Shown here: positions 11,864 through 23,898 of the stretch, piece by piece
Layout of the letters: each line of letters begins with the position of its first letter
Numbering within the stretch: the stretch's first letter is position 1
Source: Pollenia angustigena
Lineage: Eukaryota; Arthropoda; Insecta; Diptera; Polleniidae
NCBI GenBank assembly: GCA_930367215.1
Contig: OV884060.1
Coordinates: 101,084,151 to 101,148,150 of the forward strand
Reading direction: 5' to 3'
Length of the DNA stretch: 64,000 nt
Notes under the pieces: model-generated
What the model was told of the DNA's origin: nothing
Database searches by the model: none
The model's input: only the letters and a program-made list of their open reading frames with translations
Made by a program: the position numbers and the translations under genes

Positions 11864-12755
11864 CCCAGCGGGAAAACTCAGAAGACCTTCTTACTTCAGG
11901 CCTTTTTAAAGGCCTGCTTAAAAAATTTTTTGATTTAATTACTATTCTTACGTAACTGCAAAAGAATGCCTCATAGAAGGCCTCCACACTCGCTTCTATG
12001 AGAAGCGAGAAAAGAAGGAGTAACATTTTTTGTTTTGTTTTTTTCGCCAAAGCGAAAGAATTCAGATCCCGTTATAAAAACAAAGTAACAAAGTAGGTGC
12101 ATATTAAAATACAAAATAAAAACAATAATGTAAATCTATTTAGTTGAGTTTTGTTCATTAAGGAAGATATGTACATATGTACTTGTGCTTAAAAGTTTTA
12201 TTTTATTATAAACTTTTATTTGCAATCTATTGTACAATATTTAGCAAATTTGATTATTTTAATAAAAAATATGTATCACATGTTTTATTAAACTACAATA
12301 AGTTTAATAAAATATATAAACAGGTTTGTAAAATAGGTATACATAAGTATATAAAAAGTTAAGTGTTCATTTTCTATATTGGAGATCTGATATGTACATG
12401 AAACCTATTCAGTCTTCTAATTTCATTTGTAAGGAAATATTCCTTAATGTTTTAGACTGATAGCCCTTCAATATGACCTTTAATGCATTTGTAGAAGGAT
12501 GGTCTGAAAGGCCTTTTAAGAGCCATTAATTGAAAGGCCTTTCAATATACCTTTCTTAAAAACCCTTCAAGATAACCTTTTTGCTAAGGCCTTTTGACAG
12601 TCATTCTCTAAACCTTCTAAGAGCCACTTAGAAGGCCTTTAAGAAGCTCTAGGGAAGAAAGGAAAGCGGAAGGCCTTCTCCGCAATGACAACGCATGTAA
12701 AAAAGATATGAGTATGGAATGGAGCGAGAAGGCCTTGTTTATCCAAAAGTAGGGG
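11864..12755. mobile_element. CCCAGCGGG-TIR element, long copy
   Basis: The left end CCCAGCGGGAAAACTCAGAA and the following 190 bases match the left ends at 49893 and (inverted) 38981. From about 12655 the sequence GCAATGACAACGCATGTAAA and GAGTATGGAATGGAGCGAG match the right half of those copies. The right terminus is missing. The middle (about 12075-12640) is absent from the 390-415 bp copies and carries several AAGGCCTTT motifs, so this is either a longer family member or a nested insertion. Confidence 0.65.
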
Positions 12756-14291
12756 TTGCTGTATCCTTTCCTTTGCTAAAGAAGAAATGTAACCAAAAAC
12801 GGCAGCAGACCGACCCGATATGTTTTTCGTCATCATTCTATTTTTGTATTTGATGTATTTAACCAAACAGTTTTAAAAAATTGAATACTGGATTTTGTTT
12901 CTTGTAATGTTGTTTCTGCTATTGTTTTTCTTATAGTTGCACTTTTTTAAAGCGTCCAAAAATAGACTGTGTGTGTTTTTTGTTGTTGTTCTTATATTTC
13001 ACATGAAGAAGTGTTGCTTACGATCAAATAAAAAATGCAAAAAGACGACAACATTCAAGAGCGTTAAATATTTCATACAAAATTATGAAAACTTGACACC
13101 AATAACGCGTTTATTATATTTTTGAAGAGTTGTCCACATTTTTGTTGGTTAAATAAAAATCAAACAAAAATATTGTTTTCAAACAAGCGTTTGTTTGAAA
13201 ATAATTCGGCAATAATTTTTTATGTGATCGATTTGTTGAGAACATATTTTTGCATATTTTACCTTTCGAATTTCGCATAATGTAGGTAAAAGTGCATTTT
13301 TGCAGTATTTTTTAAGTTTATAGCGCATATTTCACCTCTTTGAAGCATATTTGACTGTCCGAAACATTCATAAAAATTAAGTGTTATCGAAATTTCGGCA
13401 GGACATTTATTTCTTAATTGTGAGTAGATTATTTAAAATATTTAAAGTACTCTCACAAAAACTCTTGCATTTTGCACTTTATTTATACATATCTATATAT
13501 ATTTACGGCATAATTCATACAAAATAAAACGGGTTAATAAAGGGTTTATTATTTTTTATAAATAAGGCTGTTAGTATATAATTAATTAAAAAAAATTATT
13601 ATATGAAATTAAAGAAATTTTTAACTGGACACATTGTATTTGAGCTGGTAACTGGACAAGAGCCAAAAAAAAACTGGACAATCCAGGCTATTCCAGGCCG
13701 TCTGGCAGCTGAGCATATCAAACAATAAGTAGGTATTACCTAACTGTCAAGCAAGATTCACTTTAGACAATCCAAAATAATTCCATTGTATTCTTGTTTT
13801 TGCTGTATTTTATAATTTCTCTCATAAAATTATGATTTGATAATTCCTCGGTCTATCATCACAATATAAGCAAACACAACAATAGACTTTAGAAATTATA
13901 TAACACGAACGCAATCTCATGTTGTTGTGTCGATAACACAAACAAAAAAAATTTTATTGCAAACAACAAACGAGCAAGGGCGCTATTGTAAAGGCCTTCT
14001 TTCAACTTTCTAATTTTGTATTTTTGAAAAGAATTTTAAAAATTTACAAAATAAAAATTTTATTGTTTTTTTTAATAATTATTGACAGTATTGAACAAGT
14101 AAAAGTGCACAGCCAAATGTGCCAAATCGTGTAATATGGGCGACATCATACCAACATCCATTGAACTCAATTTTATCAATCCAGCTTGTTTTGTATGACC
14201 CTACCGTACCAAAACCCTATAGTTAGGAGGTGGCTTGAAAAGAGGCGGGGTGAAATAACAGACCAATTCGGACAATTTTTAGTACTTAATA
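12756..14291. other. AT-rich spacer
   Basis: No coding sequence is supported. It contains the ATATTTTTGCATATTTTACC repeat (13247) shared with 23465, and short tandem AACTGGACA motifs at 13624-13680. Confidence 0.35.
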
Positions 14292-14782
14292 CAGTTGACG
14301 CTCGCATATTAGAACCGCTTTGTTTTTGAGGCGATTCTAATTTCTGAATAGTTTAATTTCTGGACTTTTTTTCCGAATAAAAAGTAAAAAATTGAGTTAA
14401 TTTACTTCCTAAAACTTAAATAAAAGACTTTTAAAATTTTTTTAATTCAATTTTGTTTGATAAAAACAAGAAAACAAAACGTAACAATTCAGTCCAATAC
14501 ATTAAATGTATTTTTTTAAATTAAAAATATGAATATTAAAAAACTAATGGCAACAAAACATAACAATTCAATAAGGAAAAAACATATATGAATTGGTAAT
14601 TCCCCTTTTTAGTTTTACTATGTTCAAACTGAACTGCGGATTTCTTGTGTTCAAATAAAAAAAAAACGCTCTGAAATTAGAATTTTAAATTCGAATTTTA
14701 GAGCGTTTAATGTATTGCAAACACTGATTCTAATTTCTGGACGTTCGAATTACTGAAAGCTCTAATTTGTGAGCGTCTACTG
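14292..14782. mobile_element. Pogo/Tigger-type MITE with TA target duplication
   Basis: The ends are CAGTTGACGCTCGCATATTA (left) and, reversed, CAGTAGACGCTCACAAATTA (right). TA lies on both sides (14290-14291 and 14783-14784). Subterminal repeats of GATTCTAATTTCTG occur near both ends. The 491-bp element has no transposase and would depend on a related one. Confidence 0.8.
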
Positions 14783-14797
14783 TACTCTTTTTATTTA

Positions 14798-15040
14798 GGA
14801 TCTAATCATGTAAAACGCAATACAACGCCAAAAAATTACATTAAAAGCAAAAACAAAGTCATGAATATTTTGTTATTTTGTTGTTGCCTTCTACAGAAAT
14901 TCATTTACCCTTTTTAAACTTTCAACGCCACAAGCTATGAGGCGTTTGAAATTTTAAAAGGCAATGTGAATTTTTGTAGAAAGCAACAACAAAATTACAA
15001 AATATTTATGACATTGTATTTGCTTACATGCTTAGGGCCT
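14798..15040. mobile_element. TTA-flanked MITE (GGCCCTAA family), short copy
   Basis: Both arms contain GTAAAACGCAA..AACGCC-like sequence and GCAACAACAAAATTACAAA / TTTTGTTATTTTGTTGTTGC, so the element folds on itself. The flanks are TTA at 14795-14797 and 15041-15043. It matches the outer parts of 17596-18392 and gives the uninserted form of that copy's interior (TTGTAGAAAGCAACAAC at about 14974-14991). TTA duplications are typical of PIF/Harbinger elements. Confidence 0.7.
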
Positions 15041-15239
15041 TAGTCCACCTAACTTATATGATATAGGCGCTATTGTTTTAAAACTAGGGTTTCCAGTTTT
15101 GAAATAAGTACATAAGAGAAAAAATTAGTACAGTTTCAAAAACAGTTCTAATACTTTTTTAATATAAAATTATACTTGATATGATTTGAAATATGACTTT
15201 ATTGCTTCGGCTAAATATCTTGGATAATAAAGTAAAAGT

Positions 15240-15305
15240 TAAAACAAAATTTTTATTTTTTTTCTCCGATATTTCGGTTAACTTCGTCAACCATTTTCAA
15301 GGAAT
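15240..15305 (-). pseudogene. Penelope-like element 3' end scrap
   Basis: On the minus strand the segment reads TTGAAAATGGTTGACGAAG then TTAACCGAAATATCGG and an A-rich tail. This is the same arrangement as the 3' end of the Penelope-like copy at 42137-42180 (CTGAAGTTGGTTAGCGACG, CTAGCCGAAATATTGGG). Nothing upstream is recognisably coding. Confidence 0.5.
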
Positions 15306-15309
15306 CTAA

Positions 15310-15870
15310 AAACTGTAATTTTCTTTAATTTACAACAATTCAAACCAATAATTTAATAACTGAGTACACAAAGGGGTAATCTTTTTAGCGCGTCCATACT
15401 TTACATTAAATAAACTTAATCATATGACACACATAGCAACACCCTACATAAAATTATATGTAAATTTATAAAAAACTTTAATCCTTTTTTTTAAACAAAA
15501 CGAGAATTCTTTGCATAATTTGTACTGCGATAGCGTGATTATATAGTGAACAACGAAAAATCTGATACCCAAAATTTTTTAAAAATTTGATTTTTAATTT
15601 CTTTTAAGCTACTGGGCTTAGTATTTTACAGAGAAACATAAGAGTAATTCACAGACGCCATCTTTTATTAGAGTTTATTTTCGATTGTTTGATAAATAAT
15701 GTTATTTTTTGAATTCCGCAATCAGCATTAATTTTGATTAAATTTTTTAGGTGGTGGTTCCACATTTTGATTCATAGCTCTGATCCCACCGAAGCTATTT
15801 TGCTGGATTTCAATCCCAAACTGCTTAGTATAACTACAAGCAATTTTACATTAAGTTCTTTTTTATTTCT
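15310..15870. other. Spacer without recognisable genes
   Basis: AT-rich; short frames only. The last part (15740-15870) leads into the mini-me-like repeat. Confidence 0.35.
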
Positions 15871-16010
15871 TTTGAGTTTTTCGAAACAGACTGACAGACA
15901 CACGGACATGGCTAAATCGACTTAGAATTACTCAAGGACCCAGAATACATATATACTTTATGGGGTCTGAGATGAATAATAAAAAAGTTTCACACGGAAT
16001 GACAAACTTA

Positions 16011-16912
16011 AGGTACGTTCAGACTGATGAAATATTTGATAGCAAACATCAAATATTTCACTAACGTAGTCTGAACACAAAATATTTTTGAGTGTCAAAT
16101 AAAATAACAGCTGATTTTGAGGAAATAAAAGTATTTGCCGGCAAACAAATATTTGTCCAATGTGAACATAGTGTGAACACAAAAAATAAAATATTTTAGT
16201 AGTTTTTGAGCAAACATTTTAAAAATTTTCGCGAATTTTCGCTTATTTTGCAAAAAACATTTTTTTTGTTGCTATTTTCCTAAAATTTGTTTTTTTAAAC
16301 GATTAGAAATACATTTTAGGGTTTGTTTCCAAGCTTGCAATTTTTTGCGAATTTTAGCCATGCTCGCGAAGAAGCGATTTTTTCCCTGTGAATCTTTACA
16401 GCTCTAACGATTTTGAATAACTATTAGGCTTTGCTTTAATACCGCTATTAGCAAATTTTTGCAAGTTTCCACTAATTTGGCAATTTTTACTATTTGTGAA
16501 ATATATATTAATTTTTGAACACTTTCATTAAATAATTATTTGATGCAAATATTGCAGTCACACGATTGCCGCACCAGGGTTGCATTTGATTGGTAAAAGC
16601 AAGCACAATATTGTCCTCAATTGGTACATGATGTGATTTTTGATTGTGAAGTCACACGATTGGGGTATTAAAAAGTGTGAAAATTGGTGCATTGCGGCAA
16701 TCGTGTGATCCCAGCTTAAGTCTGAACGCATGGCAAACATGATTTCATTTATTTTATTTGACACTATTTGCCAACTGTTTTAACAAACAAAAATTGTCAA
16801 ATATTTGAGCTTAGTGTGAACATTAAACAAAATATTTTTTTGTTTCACACAGTTTGAAGCAAATATCAGAACAAATATTTTTGTCAAATATTTCATTAGT
16901 CTGAACGTACCT
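16011..16912. mobile_element. AGGTACGTTCAGACT-TIR element
   Basis: The ends are AGGTACGTTCAGACTGATGA (left) and its inverted counterpart AGGTACGTTCAGACTAATGA (right), followed by AATATTTGA in both arms. Flanks are TTA (16008-16010) and ATA (16913-16915), close to a 3-bp TWA duplication. The element sits in a mini-me-like repeat whose uninterrupted relative is at 46450-46475. It carries a smaller nested element. Confidence 0.7.
16554..16715. mobile_element. Nested MITE with ATCACACGATTGCCGCA ends
   Basis: TCACACGATTGCCGCA at 16557 is inverted at 16692-16708 (TGCGGCAATCGTGTGA). Internal copies of the CACACGATTG motif lie at 16652. It lies inside the 902-bp element, but I have no empty site for it. 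Confidence 0.5.
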
Positions 16913-17257
16913 ATAGTATAGGCTCTTCACAGCTAATTGTGGTGGAGGGTATAAAAAAGGTTCTTCCTACATGTAATTGAAGAGGATAAGAATACAGTAC
17001 GGTAACTTTTTTTAAACATTGAAACAACATTGTTGCACCTTATTTGTGTATGTGGAACAAAGTACTGTGCGCCGTATGTTGCAGAAACAACAACAGTTCA
17101 AATGTTCGTAAAAAAAGGTTCTTTTCTTGTTCCTTGTAGGGACGGAAAGGACACTACAAAAGTAGATAAAAAACTATTTATGTACTTGTAAACATAACAC
17201 ATATATTTTAGGTTGGTTTAAGAGATGTTAAATTATTTTCAAGCTAAAAAATAGATT

Positions 17258-17400
17258 AAAAGGAAAATTCCCGCATTCTTTTTGTTAAAACTATTCAGTA
17301 TTGTACATCAAGTTGTCAATAAAAAATGATGACGAAACCCATAACGGTTGGTTCCTCTGGTTTCCTTGTATTGAAAGATCGGTCTATAAACTAAAGAGAA
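17258..17400 (+). pseudogene. Diverged copy of an exon-like fragment also found at 55.44 kb
   Basis: AATTCCCGCATTCTTTTTGTTAAAACTATT, GTACATCAAGTTGTCAA and ATGACGAAACCCATA occur here in the same order as at 55450-55545. Here the reading frame from 17329 (MTKPITVGSSGFLVLK) is short and ends after 21 codons, and no splice donor is visible. It is either a copy of one host-gene 5' region or part of an unknown repeat. Confidence 0.5.
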
Positions 17401-17780
17401 TTCAACAAAAGTCAAACATGGTGTATAACAGCAAAAAAAATATATATATAAAAATTTAATATAATATCATCTATTCTCTATTCTCTCTCACTAGTTCCAC
17501 GAGTAAGTGCTTACAATTATTCTGAAATAAATAAATAACTATAAAACGATAATAAGGTATGAACTAAATATTGAGGGGAATAGTAGTAAAACTTAGGCCC
17601 TAAATTTGTAAAACGCAAACGCAACGCCAAAAATTATATTGAAAGCAAAAACAAAATCGAAAATATTTCATAATTTTGTTGTTGTTTTCTATAGAAATGT
17701 ATATTGAATTTTTAAATTTTAAACGCTGCAGATCTTGTGGCGTTGATAATTTTAAAACGCAATATGTATTTCTGTAGAAA

Positions 17781-18300
17781 CCCTGCGGGAAATTAGTGTC
17801 AATTGGTCCCACAGACTGGACCTGGGAGTTGTGAAAATAGAACAGGTTCAAAAAGAAAGAACTCATGACCAGTGAAAGGAGAACCAATCATGTAACTGGT
17901 TTATGTAGAACAAAAAGGTAGAAAAAGTAATGAATTACAGTACAGTCTTCACCGGTGGTGTGATACATTTTTTTGGAAGTTTCTAAAATTTGGCTCTTGA
18001 ATTTAATTCTAGGACTTGTTTTATTGAAATAATACTACATCGTATTGAAATAATACTACATCGTATTGAAATAATACTACATCGTATTGAAATAATACTA
18101 CATTTTAGTAGCTGTCACAAAACATGTCCATTGAGAATAGATTTGTGACTGGTCAAATGGTGTCTATTGACCCCCTCCAATGACAACCCCATGTAAAAGT
18201 GATAGGTCTTATTCATAGAAAGTGTTAAAACTAGAACCGGTCTCTACCACCAAAGACCTATCACGGGACTACTTTGGTGTCTGTTCGCTTCCCTCTAGGG
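17781..18300. mobile_element. CCCTGCGGGAA-TIR element nested in the TTA MITE
   Basis: The left end is CCCTGCGGGAAATTAGTG and the right end, reversed, is CCCTAGAGGGAAGCG. AA flanks both sides (17779-17780, 18301-18302); the relative at 14976-14990 shows the empty site GTAGAAAGCAACAAC, which fixes a 2-bp duplication. The interior block CAATGACAACCCCATGTAAA (18178-18197) resembles GCAATGACAACGCATGTAAA of the CCCAGCGGG family, so the two groups appear related. Confidence 0.75.
18022..18102. repeat. 21-bp minisatellite, about 4 copies
   Basis: The unit TATTGAAATAATACTACATCG is repeated head to tail inside the nested element. The copies look identical, apart from the truncated last one, which suggests recent slippage expansion. 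Confidence 0.9.
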
Positions 18301-18392
18301 AAGCAACAACAAAATTGTGACAAATTTTTGACATTGTTTTTGCTTTCAATGTTATTTTTGGCATTGCGTTTGCGTTTTACAAATTTAGGGCC

Positions 18393-21133
18393 TTAGTTTT
18401 GTTTTAAATAGTACTTATACTGTAAATAAAGCAACTAGTTTAAAGCTTTTATAAAAATGAACAAGTTGGGTCTCCTATGCCAACCCAATATTAAATACGA
18501 TAGTTTTGTATAGGAAAAAAAAAAATCAATAGTGCAAGTAGTAGGTTAAAGGAAAAACCAACCAGTATATTTCTAGTTAGTACTACATTACTTTGCCTGC
18601 AGGGGTTTTAAACATTTCCTTAATAATACGAACCATTCAAGACACATTTTAAATCTTTAAATAACAATTTGTGCGCAATAAATAAATAAATTAATTGTTT
18701 TCGTAATATGAAATCGCATTATTATTTGCAGAAAAATGGTGGGAATAAAAATATGTGTTCGAGGGAACAGATAAGTTTTAAAAGTTACAAACCCTAAGTG
18801 GGAAAAAATTACATTTTACTGCGAAGTTAATCCTCATTGATTTTTTGTAATAACGTGCCGTTTGGGTATTAAAAATAAAAATATGTAGATATTTAAATGT
18901 TAGTTTACATGTAAACGCTTTGAAATATGCAGCACAATGTTAACATGTTACAAGAAAATAAACGGCCATGTTCTGGAAATCGAGTAAAATTATCGTAGTT
19001 TTTCATGATTTTAAAAATAATTCAAGTCAATACAATTGGTGGTCAATGTATGACGTATTTAAAGCGGAATAAGCCTTTAAGACAGGATCGTTTTGAAAAT
19101 TTGTTCGATTTCAATTTCACACGAATTCAATTTCGAGAACATGGCTGAATATTTAAAGAATTATACATATTTCTAAATTACAATGATGACAAATATAGGC
19201 TCTCATGTGTTTCCTATAAACTTGTCGAGTTTTAAAGTATGTTTGTCGTTTTGATCCCTTTGAAAATGCAACATTTATATCCTTCATTATTATTTGTTAA
19301 AACAAACACTCATAGAATTCTATTCTTCTATTGTTTTGTATCACCAACACACACGAATTTAAACGCATTTCCATATAAATTAACGAATGTGAAAATCCAT
19401 AGAAACATTTAGATGCGATTACAATTGTAGGCCCCAAAAACAAAGACCGCATGCACAATGGGGCGTTTGTAAAAAACTATTGTATCCATTAGAGCACAGA
19501 ATTAAAAGTGTTTTGCTTAAGAAGCATTGTAGTTTAAGCAAAATCATTTAATAATTTAAAATATTTTTGAAGAGAACACTTGAATGTTTGGTGTTATTTA
19601 TTTAAGTCCTTTTGCGTTTCCATTTTGTTTGTTAAACACTCGTTTTTCAACTCACACATTTTCCATTAACATGCAAGTCCTTTTCAAGTGTCAAATTTGC
19701 ATTGACGTTCAATTTAAAACGACATTTTTCATGATTACAATTGTTTTCCATCACAAACAGAATCGGTTTGAAAAATACAATGTCTTCTTGTTATTCTTTG
19801 TTGAGATTTGCGAGTTATTCACTAAATACACTCAACAAATTTTTGCAAACAATTATAACACTTTTTTAAACAAAAGATTTTTATAGCCTGCGCTACATAA
19901 GTATATTAAATTTCGTTTTTATGTAGGATACGTCTGATAAATCACAATAAAATTAGCTGAAAAAACAAATAAATTAAAAAAAAAAAAAAAAAATCGAAAC
20001 GTTAAATTAATCGTTAATCTTTGCCTCTATGCAAATGAGAACTCATCATTTTTAACAGGCTTTGTCCTTTTGGCAATGAAAATATACATATGTATTTAAT
20101 TTAATGTTATAATCTAAAAATTTCGACTTGTACTTTGCGCACAGGCCGGGCCAGCATTAGTCTATTTAAAGCCCTGTTCGAGTTTCATTATAGGAAAAAA
20201 TGCTATTTCCAAACGGATGTTTTACAAAACATATATTTTATTGTGAACTTTGTTAATGAAATCACAAAACGCTAAAGAGGTGAAGAGTTAAGACAATATT
20301 TCATAAAGATCAGACACAAAAAATCTTACGTAAGAAATAACAAGACTGGTTAATGCTATTCGTTTCATTCAAAGTAATGAAATTCATTTAGGTGCAATAA
20401 AATAAGATACCATATAATAAGATGTTACTTATCGGAAATACTACTTTATAAAGTGTCTTTAACATTGGACTAAAGAACGGATCTATTGCAATGATCTATA
20501 GTGCAGATTGAAATATGTACTTAAAACAGGTGTAATTATAGGTTATAAGTGGACCATGCCAAGAGGCATGAGGGATCTGCAAACAACAGTTTATCCCTTT
20601 GAAGGAGACACCAACGCAACATGTTCAGGCTATCCCCCAAATAAGGAAGCTTTTATATATTCTACCATGCCAAATTCATGTTTTCATCATTTTCGTATTC
20701 AGAGAAAATTTCTCTGGTATTTAAATGAAAATAAGTCTTTAATTTCGCAGGAAATTTTGTTGTTTCTTTGCAAGTTTGAGGTTTTGCCAAATTTTCTATG
20801 GTTAAAAAGTTTGTCAGTAAAAATGTTTGGAATAAGGTTTATATGATAAGCAATAATAGCTTAGTTTTAAAAAAATGTACTTTATTTTGCAATAATTTGA
20901 AAACTGTATTAACAATTTTTAGTCGAAGATATGGGCAAATCCCAGAAACAGTCAACCAACCAAAAATTTGAAAAATATATATTTCGATGATCATTAATAC
21001 AATAGTGTTTACCAAATCCTTCCCCACCCCTGATCTCTTAATGAATATAACATTATTATAGGTGATTTTTGTGCTTAAAATAACACTTACAGCAGGCTCA
21101 TCAAAATATAAATTTCGGTAAAAAAAGTTGATA
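18393..21133. other. Long AT-rich stretch, no supported gene
   Basis: Frames up to 112 codons occur (20508-20846) but have low-complexity composition and no recognisable motif. There is an A15 run at 19979-19993, and a small hairpin CATGCCAAGAGGCATG at 20556-20571. I see no terminal repeats that delimit a mobile element. Confidence 0.35.
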
Positions 21134-21141
21134 TTCATTAG

Positions 21142-22227
21142 TAGGGATGAGATTTTCATGCACTAAAAAAATAAAAATTATGCACTAAAAACTTAAAAAA
21201 ATTACATAAAAAATCGTTTTTTAATTCTACTAAAAACAAAAATATATAAAATTCAGTCTATTGTTATTCAAATATCTTTAAAAACTTAAATAACTTATTT
21301 TAATTTTTATTTGTTTAAATAAATAAGTACTGTTTAATTAAAAGTAAAACTTTGTCTTTACCTTGAAGAATGTCAATGCATTTTGGAAAAATTTGTTTGC
21401 AGATCCTACTTTGTTTTAAGATCAGATCAAAAATATTTGAAATTTATTTTATTTTTTGAAATCCTTAATTTTTTTGCAAAACGTTTTGGATTTTTTTTTT
21501 TTTTAATTTGGCGGGCTATTCTACCCTCCACATTGTTAATTTTACTTTCTGCAATATCAATTAATTTGACTTGAGTATTAAGTGAACTAAATCGCTCCTA
21601 ATTAGTTATGGTTTCACCAAAATATCCGTAATTGGAAAATATACATAAATGCTAATTGACTTCTGATGTTATTTAAATTTATTATTCCTTTTCCTTGAAA
21701 CTTTCTTAAATTACTAGAAGTTATTTTGAATAGAATTCTGAAGCATCTAGCCAGCCTCCAATTTTGCTACTACTGGCTGCGGTGGAAGGGGAATCAAAGG
21801 ATGCATTTCATTAAAAATTGCAATATTATCGAATTGGCTTCTAAATTCTTTGCATATAACCCATGTGCCAAGCAAGTAATTTGTAACCCATTACAAGCCT
21901 TAACAATGTAAGGTGCAGCATCGGTTTAAAATAGAAGCATCTTTTGCCAAACTCTTGTATTTAAAGCAAAGCTCCAAATGAATTTATTTATTATTTAAAT
22001 ATTTTTTTGTGTATTTAAAAAGTTTTTTTAGAACTTTTTTATAAAATGAAAATTAAAAAAACCCTCAAAAATATGAAAATATGCTAAAATATGCATTTTC
22101 ACCAAAATATGCAAAAACAAATCGATGCCATTTTAACGCAAATTTAATGATTCGGAAAGATAATTGGTCGACGTCGTTCTTAGACTATCGACAAAAAACA
22201 TGCATTTGCATAGAAATCGCATCCCTA
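21142..22227 (-). mobile_element. Non-autonomous hAT element with 8-bp target duplication
   Basis: The ends TAGGGATGAGATTTTCATGC and, reversed, TAGGGATGCGATTTCTATGC are inverted repeats. They are flanked by the perfect 8-bp direct repeat TTCATTAG (21134-21141 and 22228-22235). Both the TIR start TAGGGATG and the 8-bp duplication fit the hAT superfamily. The interior contains a degraded transposase scrap on the minus strand. Confidence 0.85.
21790..21950 (-). pseudogene. hAT transposase scrap
   Basis: The minus-strand frame reads TDAAPYIVKACNGLQITCLA then HGLYAKNLEANS. Insect hAT-like transposases carry a similar 'SDAAPYMVKAG ... TCLAHALHR' segment near the catalytic domain. The residues between are partly deleted and stops lie on both sides. 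Confidence 0.55.
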
Positions 22228-22240
22228 TTCATTAGTTAAG

Positions 22241-22924
22241 AAATTAGTTTAACAAATAGAAACTGGGAATTATTTCCTTCCGAAGGTAACTTTATATTAT
22301 ATTCAACATTTTTCATTTTTCGAATTTATTCTATGAGCTAAATTTCAGTTATGTATTTTATAAAGCTTTTTTGTAATAGTTCTATTCCTACAATTTTTCA
22401 GAAATGACTTTATAAAATTGTAAATAGAAAAATTGTAGGAATAGAACTATTACAAAAAAGCTTTATAAAATACATAACTGAAATTTAGCTCATAGAATAA
22501 ATTCGAAAAATGAAAAATGTTGAATATAATATAAAGTTACCTTCGGAAGGAAATAATTCCCAGTTTCTATTTGTTAAAATAGTTGAGTTAAATACATTCA
22601 ATTTATAAAGTAACACTATCCAGTGAGACACAAAGAATGCTGACGACGGCCGTAGCGGGCCAGAAAATGCATTACATTCTGCGGGTGTCTAATAATTGTA
22701 AATTTTTCTGTACATTCAATATACCTCACTCATTGCTTTCCAACGGAAGGCTAAGGTAAAATGTAAATAGAAAATACAATATAATAGTCTGGTAGTGTAT
22801 AAAGTCATTTCTGAAAAATTGTAGGAATAGAACTATTACAAAAAAGCTTTATAAAATACATAACTAAAATTTAGCTCATAGAATAAATTCGAAAAATGAA
22901 AAATGTTGAATGAAATTAGTTTAA
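22241..22924. mobile_element. Foldback-type insertion between 12-bp direct repeats
   Basis: AAATTAGTTTAA occurs at 22241-22252 and 22913-22924 and brackets a 660-bp segment. The segment contains one 148-bp arm and its exact inverse copy, a 220-bp unique part (with GACGACGGCCGTAGCGGGCC at 22641), and a third partial arm. It lies only a few bases beyond the hAT element. I cannot name the family. Confidence 0.6.
22251..22575. repeat. Perfect 148-bp inverted repeat with 29-base loop
   Basis: Arm 22251-22398 and arm 22428-22575 are exact reverse complements along their full length by direct comparison. A third arm at 22798-22910, in the orientation of the second, is truncated and differs by at least one base. 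A transcript across the first two arms would fold into a long hairpin RNA. Confidence 0.95.
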
Positions 22925-23898
22925 GTAATGCAATTCATAGAAATATAATTTGTTTTGTTAAAATAAATAAACTATAATAATAATATACTACTGGAAAAAC
23001 TGTAGCGTGCCTTGTGAGGCCTGCGTCACAAAGGGTTCACACCATTTTTTGGCTGCGAATAAGTGATTACTTTTAGGAATTCGATTTTGTATATATTATA
23101 ATGCAAAATTCGCTAAAAATAAGAAAACCACACTTCAACCTTTGAATTTATGATGTATGCCATTATGATGTATGCCATTCGTAAGTACATATCAATGTCA
23201 CTAAAGACTATATATAAGTTGAAGCTATCTCTTTTGAAAGACCAAAAAATGTTATATATCAATCAGAACGCGTGCGAATGTAGCGTTCGTCACACAGGAT
23301 TTGCCCATATGACATATGACTAAATAATGGCCAGCAAAGCAAATGTTTTCTATAAATATGCAATTGCATGTATTTCCTTATGTGACTAATAAAGGCAGAA
23401 TCAATGTAAATATTTATCCGAATAACAGCATTTTATGAATTTTGCCATCGTTTTGTTAGTGTATATTTTTGCATATTTTACCCTTTGCAGCGTTTGTTTT
23501 TGCATAATTTAGCTCAAAGAGCATTTTTAAATTTATAGCGCATATTTTCTTTTTAAACCTAGTTTGATACAGATGACTTTTCTGTTTTAAATATCTTTCT
23601 GTTTTCCTAACGTATTGCTTACTCCATAATTGTAAACCAAGGCAGGTTGCAATTTAAGATAAATGCTACTTTAAACTGTAAAATTTTATGCATATGTACG
23701 TATATAAGCAAAGATTAAGGAAAAAGCACTGATGTGTGTGTTATACATAGAAATATTGACCCATATTTTAGTATATCGATCAAGTCAGATTACTTTTTAA
23801 AGCGATCTATCAATGTCCATCCGTCCGTTTGGCTATTTGTCTGTCCATGTTAACATTGTGCGAAAAGTAAAAGTTACGCTTTTGTTGATGATGTCAAC
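22925..23898. repeat. Spacer with a dispersed repeat at 23340-23550
   Basis: The block at 23355-23550 (ATGCAATTGCATGTATTTCC, TTTTGCATATTTTACCC, TTTATAGCGCATATTTTC) aligns with 11395-11530 and 13240-13340. A 15-base duplication, TATGATGTATGCCAT, occurs twice at 23149-23180. No gene is supported. Confidence 0.4.

Larger units (their letters stand above)
15871..16975. repeat. Mini-me-like repeat, interrupted by a MITE
   Basis: CAGACTGACAGACACACGG is followed by CATGGCTAAATCGACTTAG, a TATA run, and TTTATGGGGTCTGAGATG (up to 16010). It ends, after an inserted MITE, with GTGGTGGAGGGTATAAAAAA (16946-16965). The same order of blocks occurs at 46310-46500 and 48200-48360. GACA/GACG tracts beside a conserved core are characteristic of the mini-me microsatellite-associated repeats of Diptera; that name is assigned from memory of the family's layout. 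Confidence 0.6.
17596..18392. mobile_element. TTA-flanked TIR element (GGCCCTAA family), long copy
   Basis: GGCCCTAAATTTGTAAAACG (left) is repeated inverted at the right end, and about 100 bases of each arm pair. TTA flanks both ends (17593-17595 and 18393-18395). Target and length class fit PIF/Harbinger-type MITEs. Compared with 14798-15040, the interior is interrupted by a second element at 17781-18300. Confidence 0.8.

Noticed and set aside
18022..18102. Regular 21-bp repeats, considered as a CRISPR array
   Set aside because: Units are contiguous with no spacers and sit in an animal transposon; it is a minisatellite.
20508..20846. 112-codon frame considered as a small gene
   Set aside because: No domain, no splice context and no second copy; within the expected range for random frames in 64 kb.
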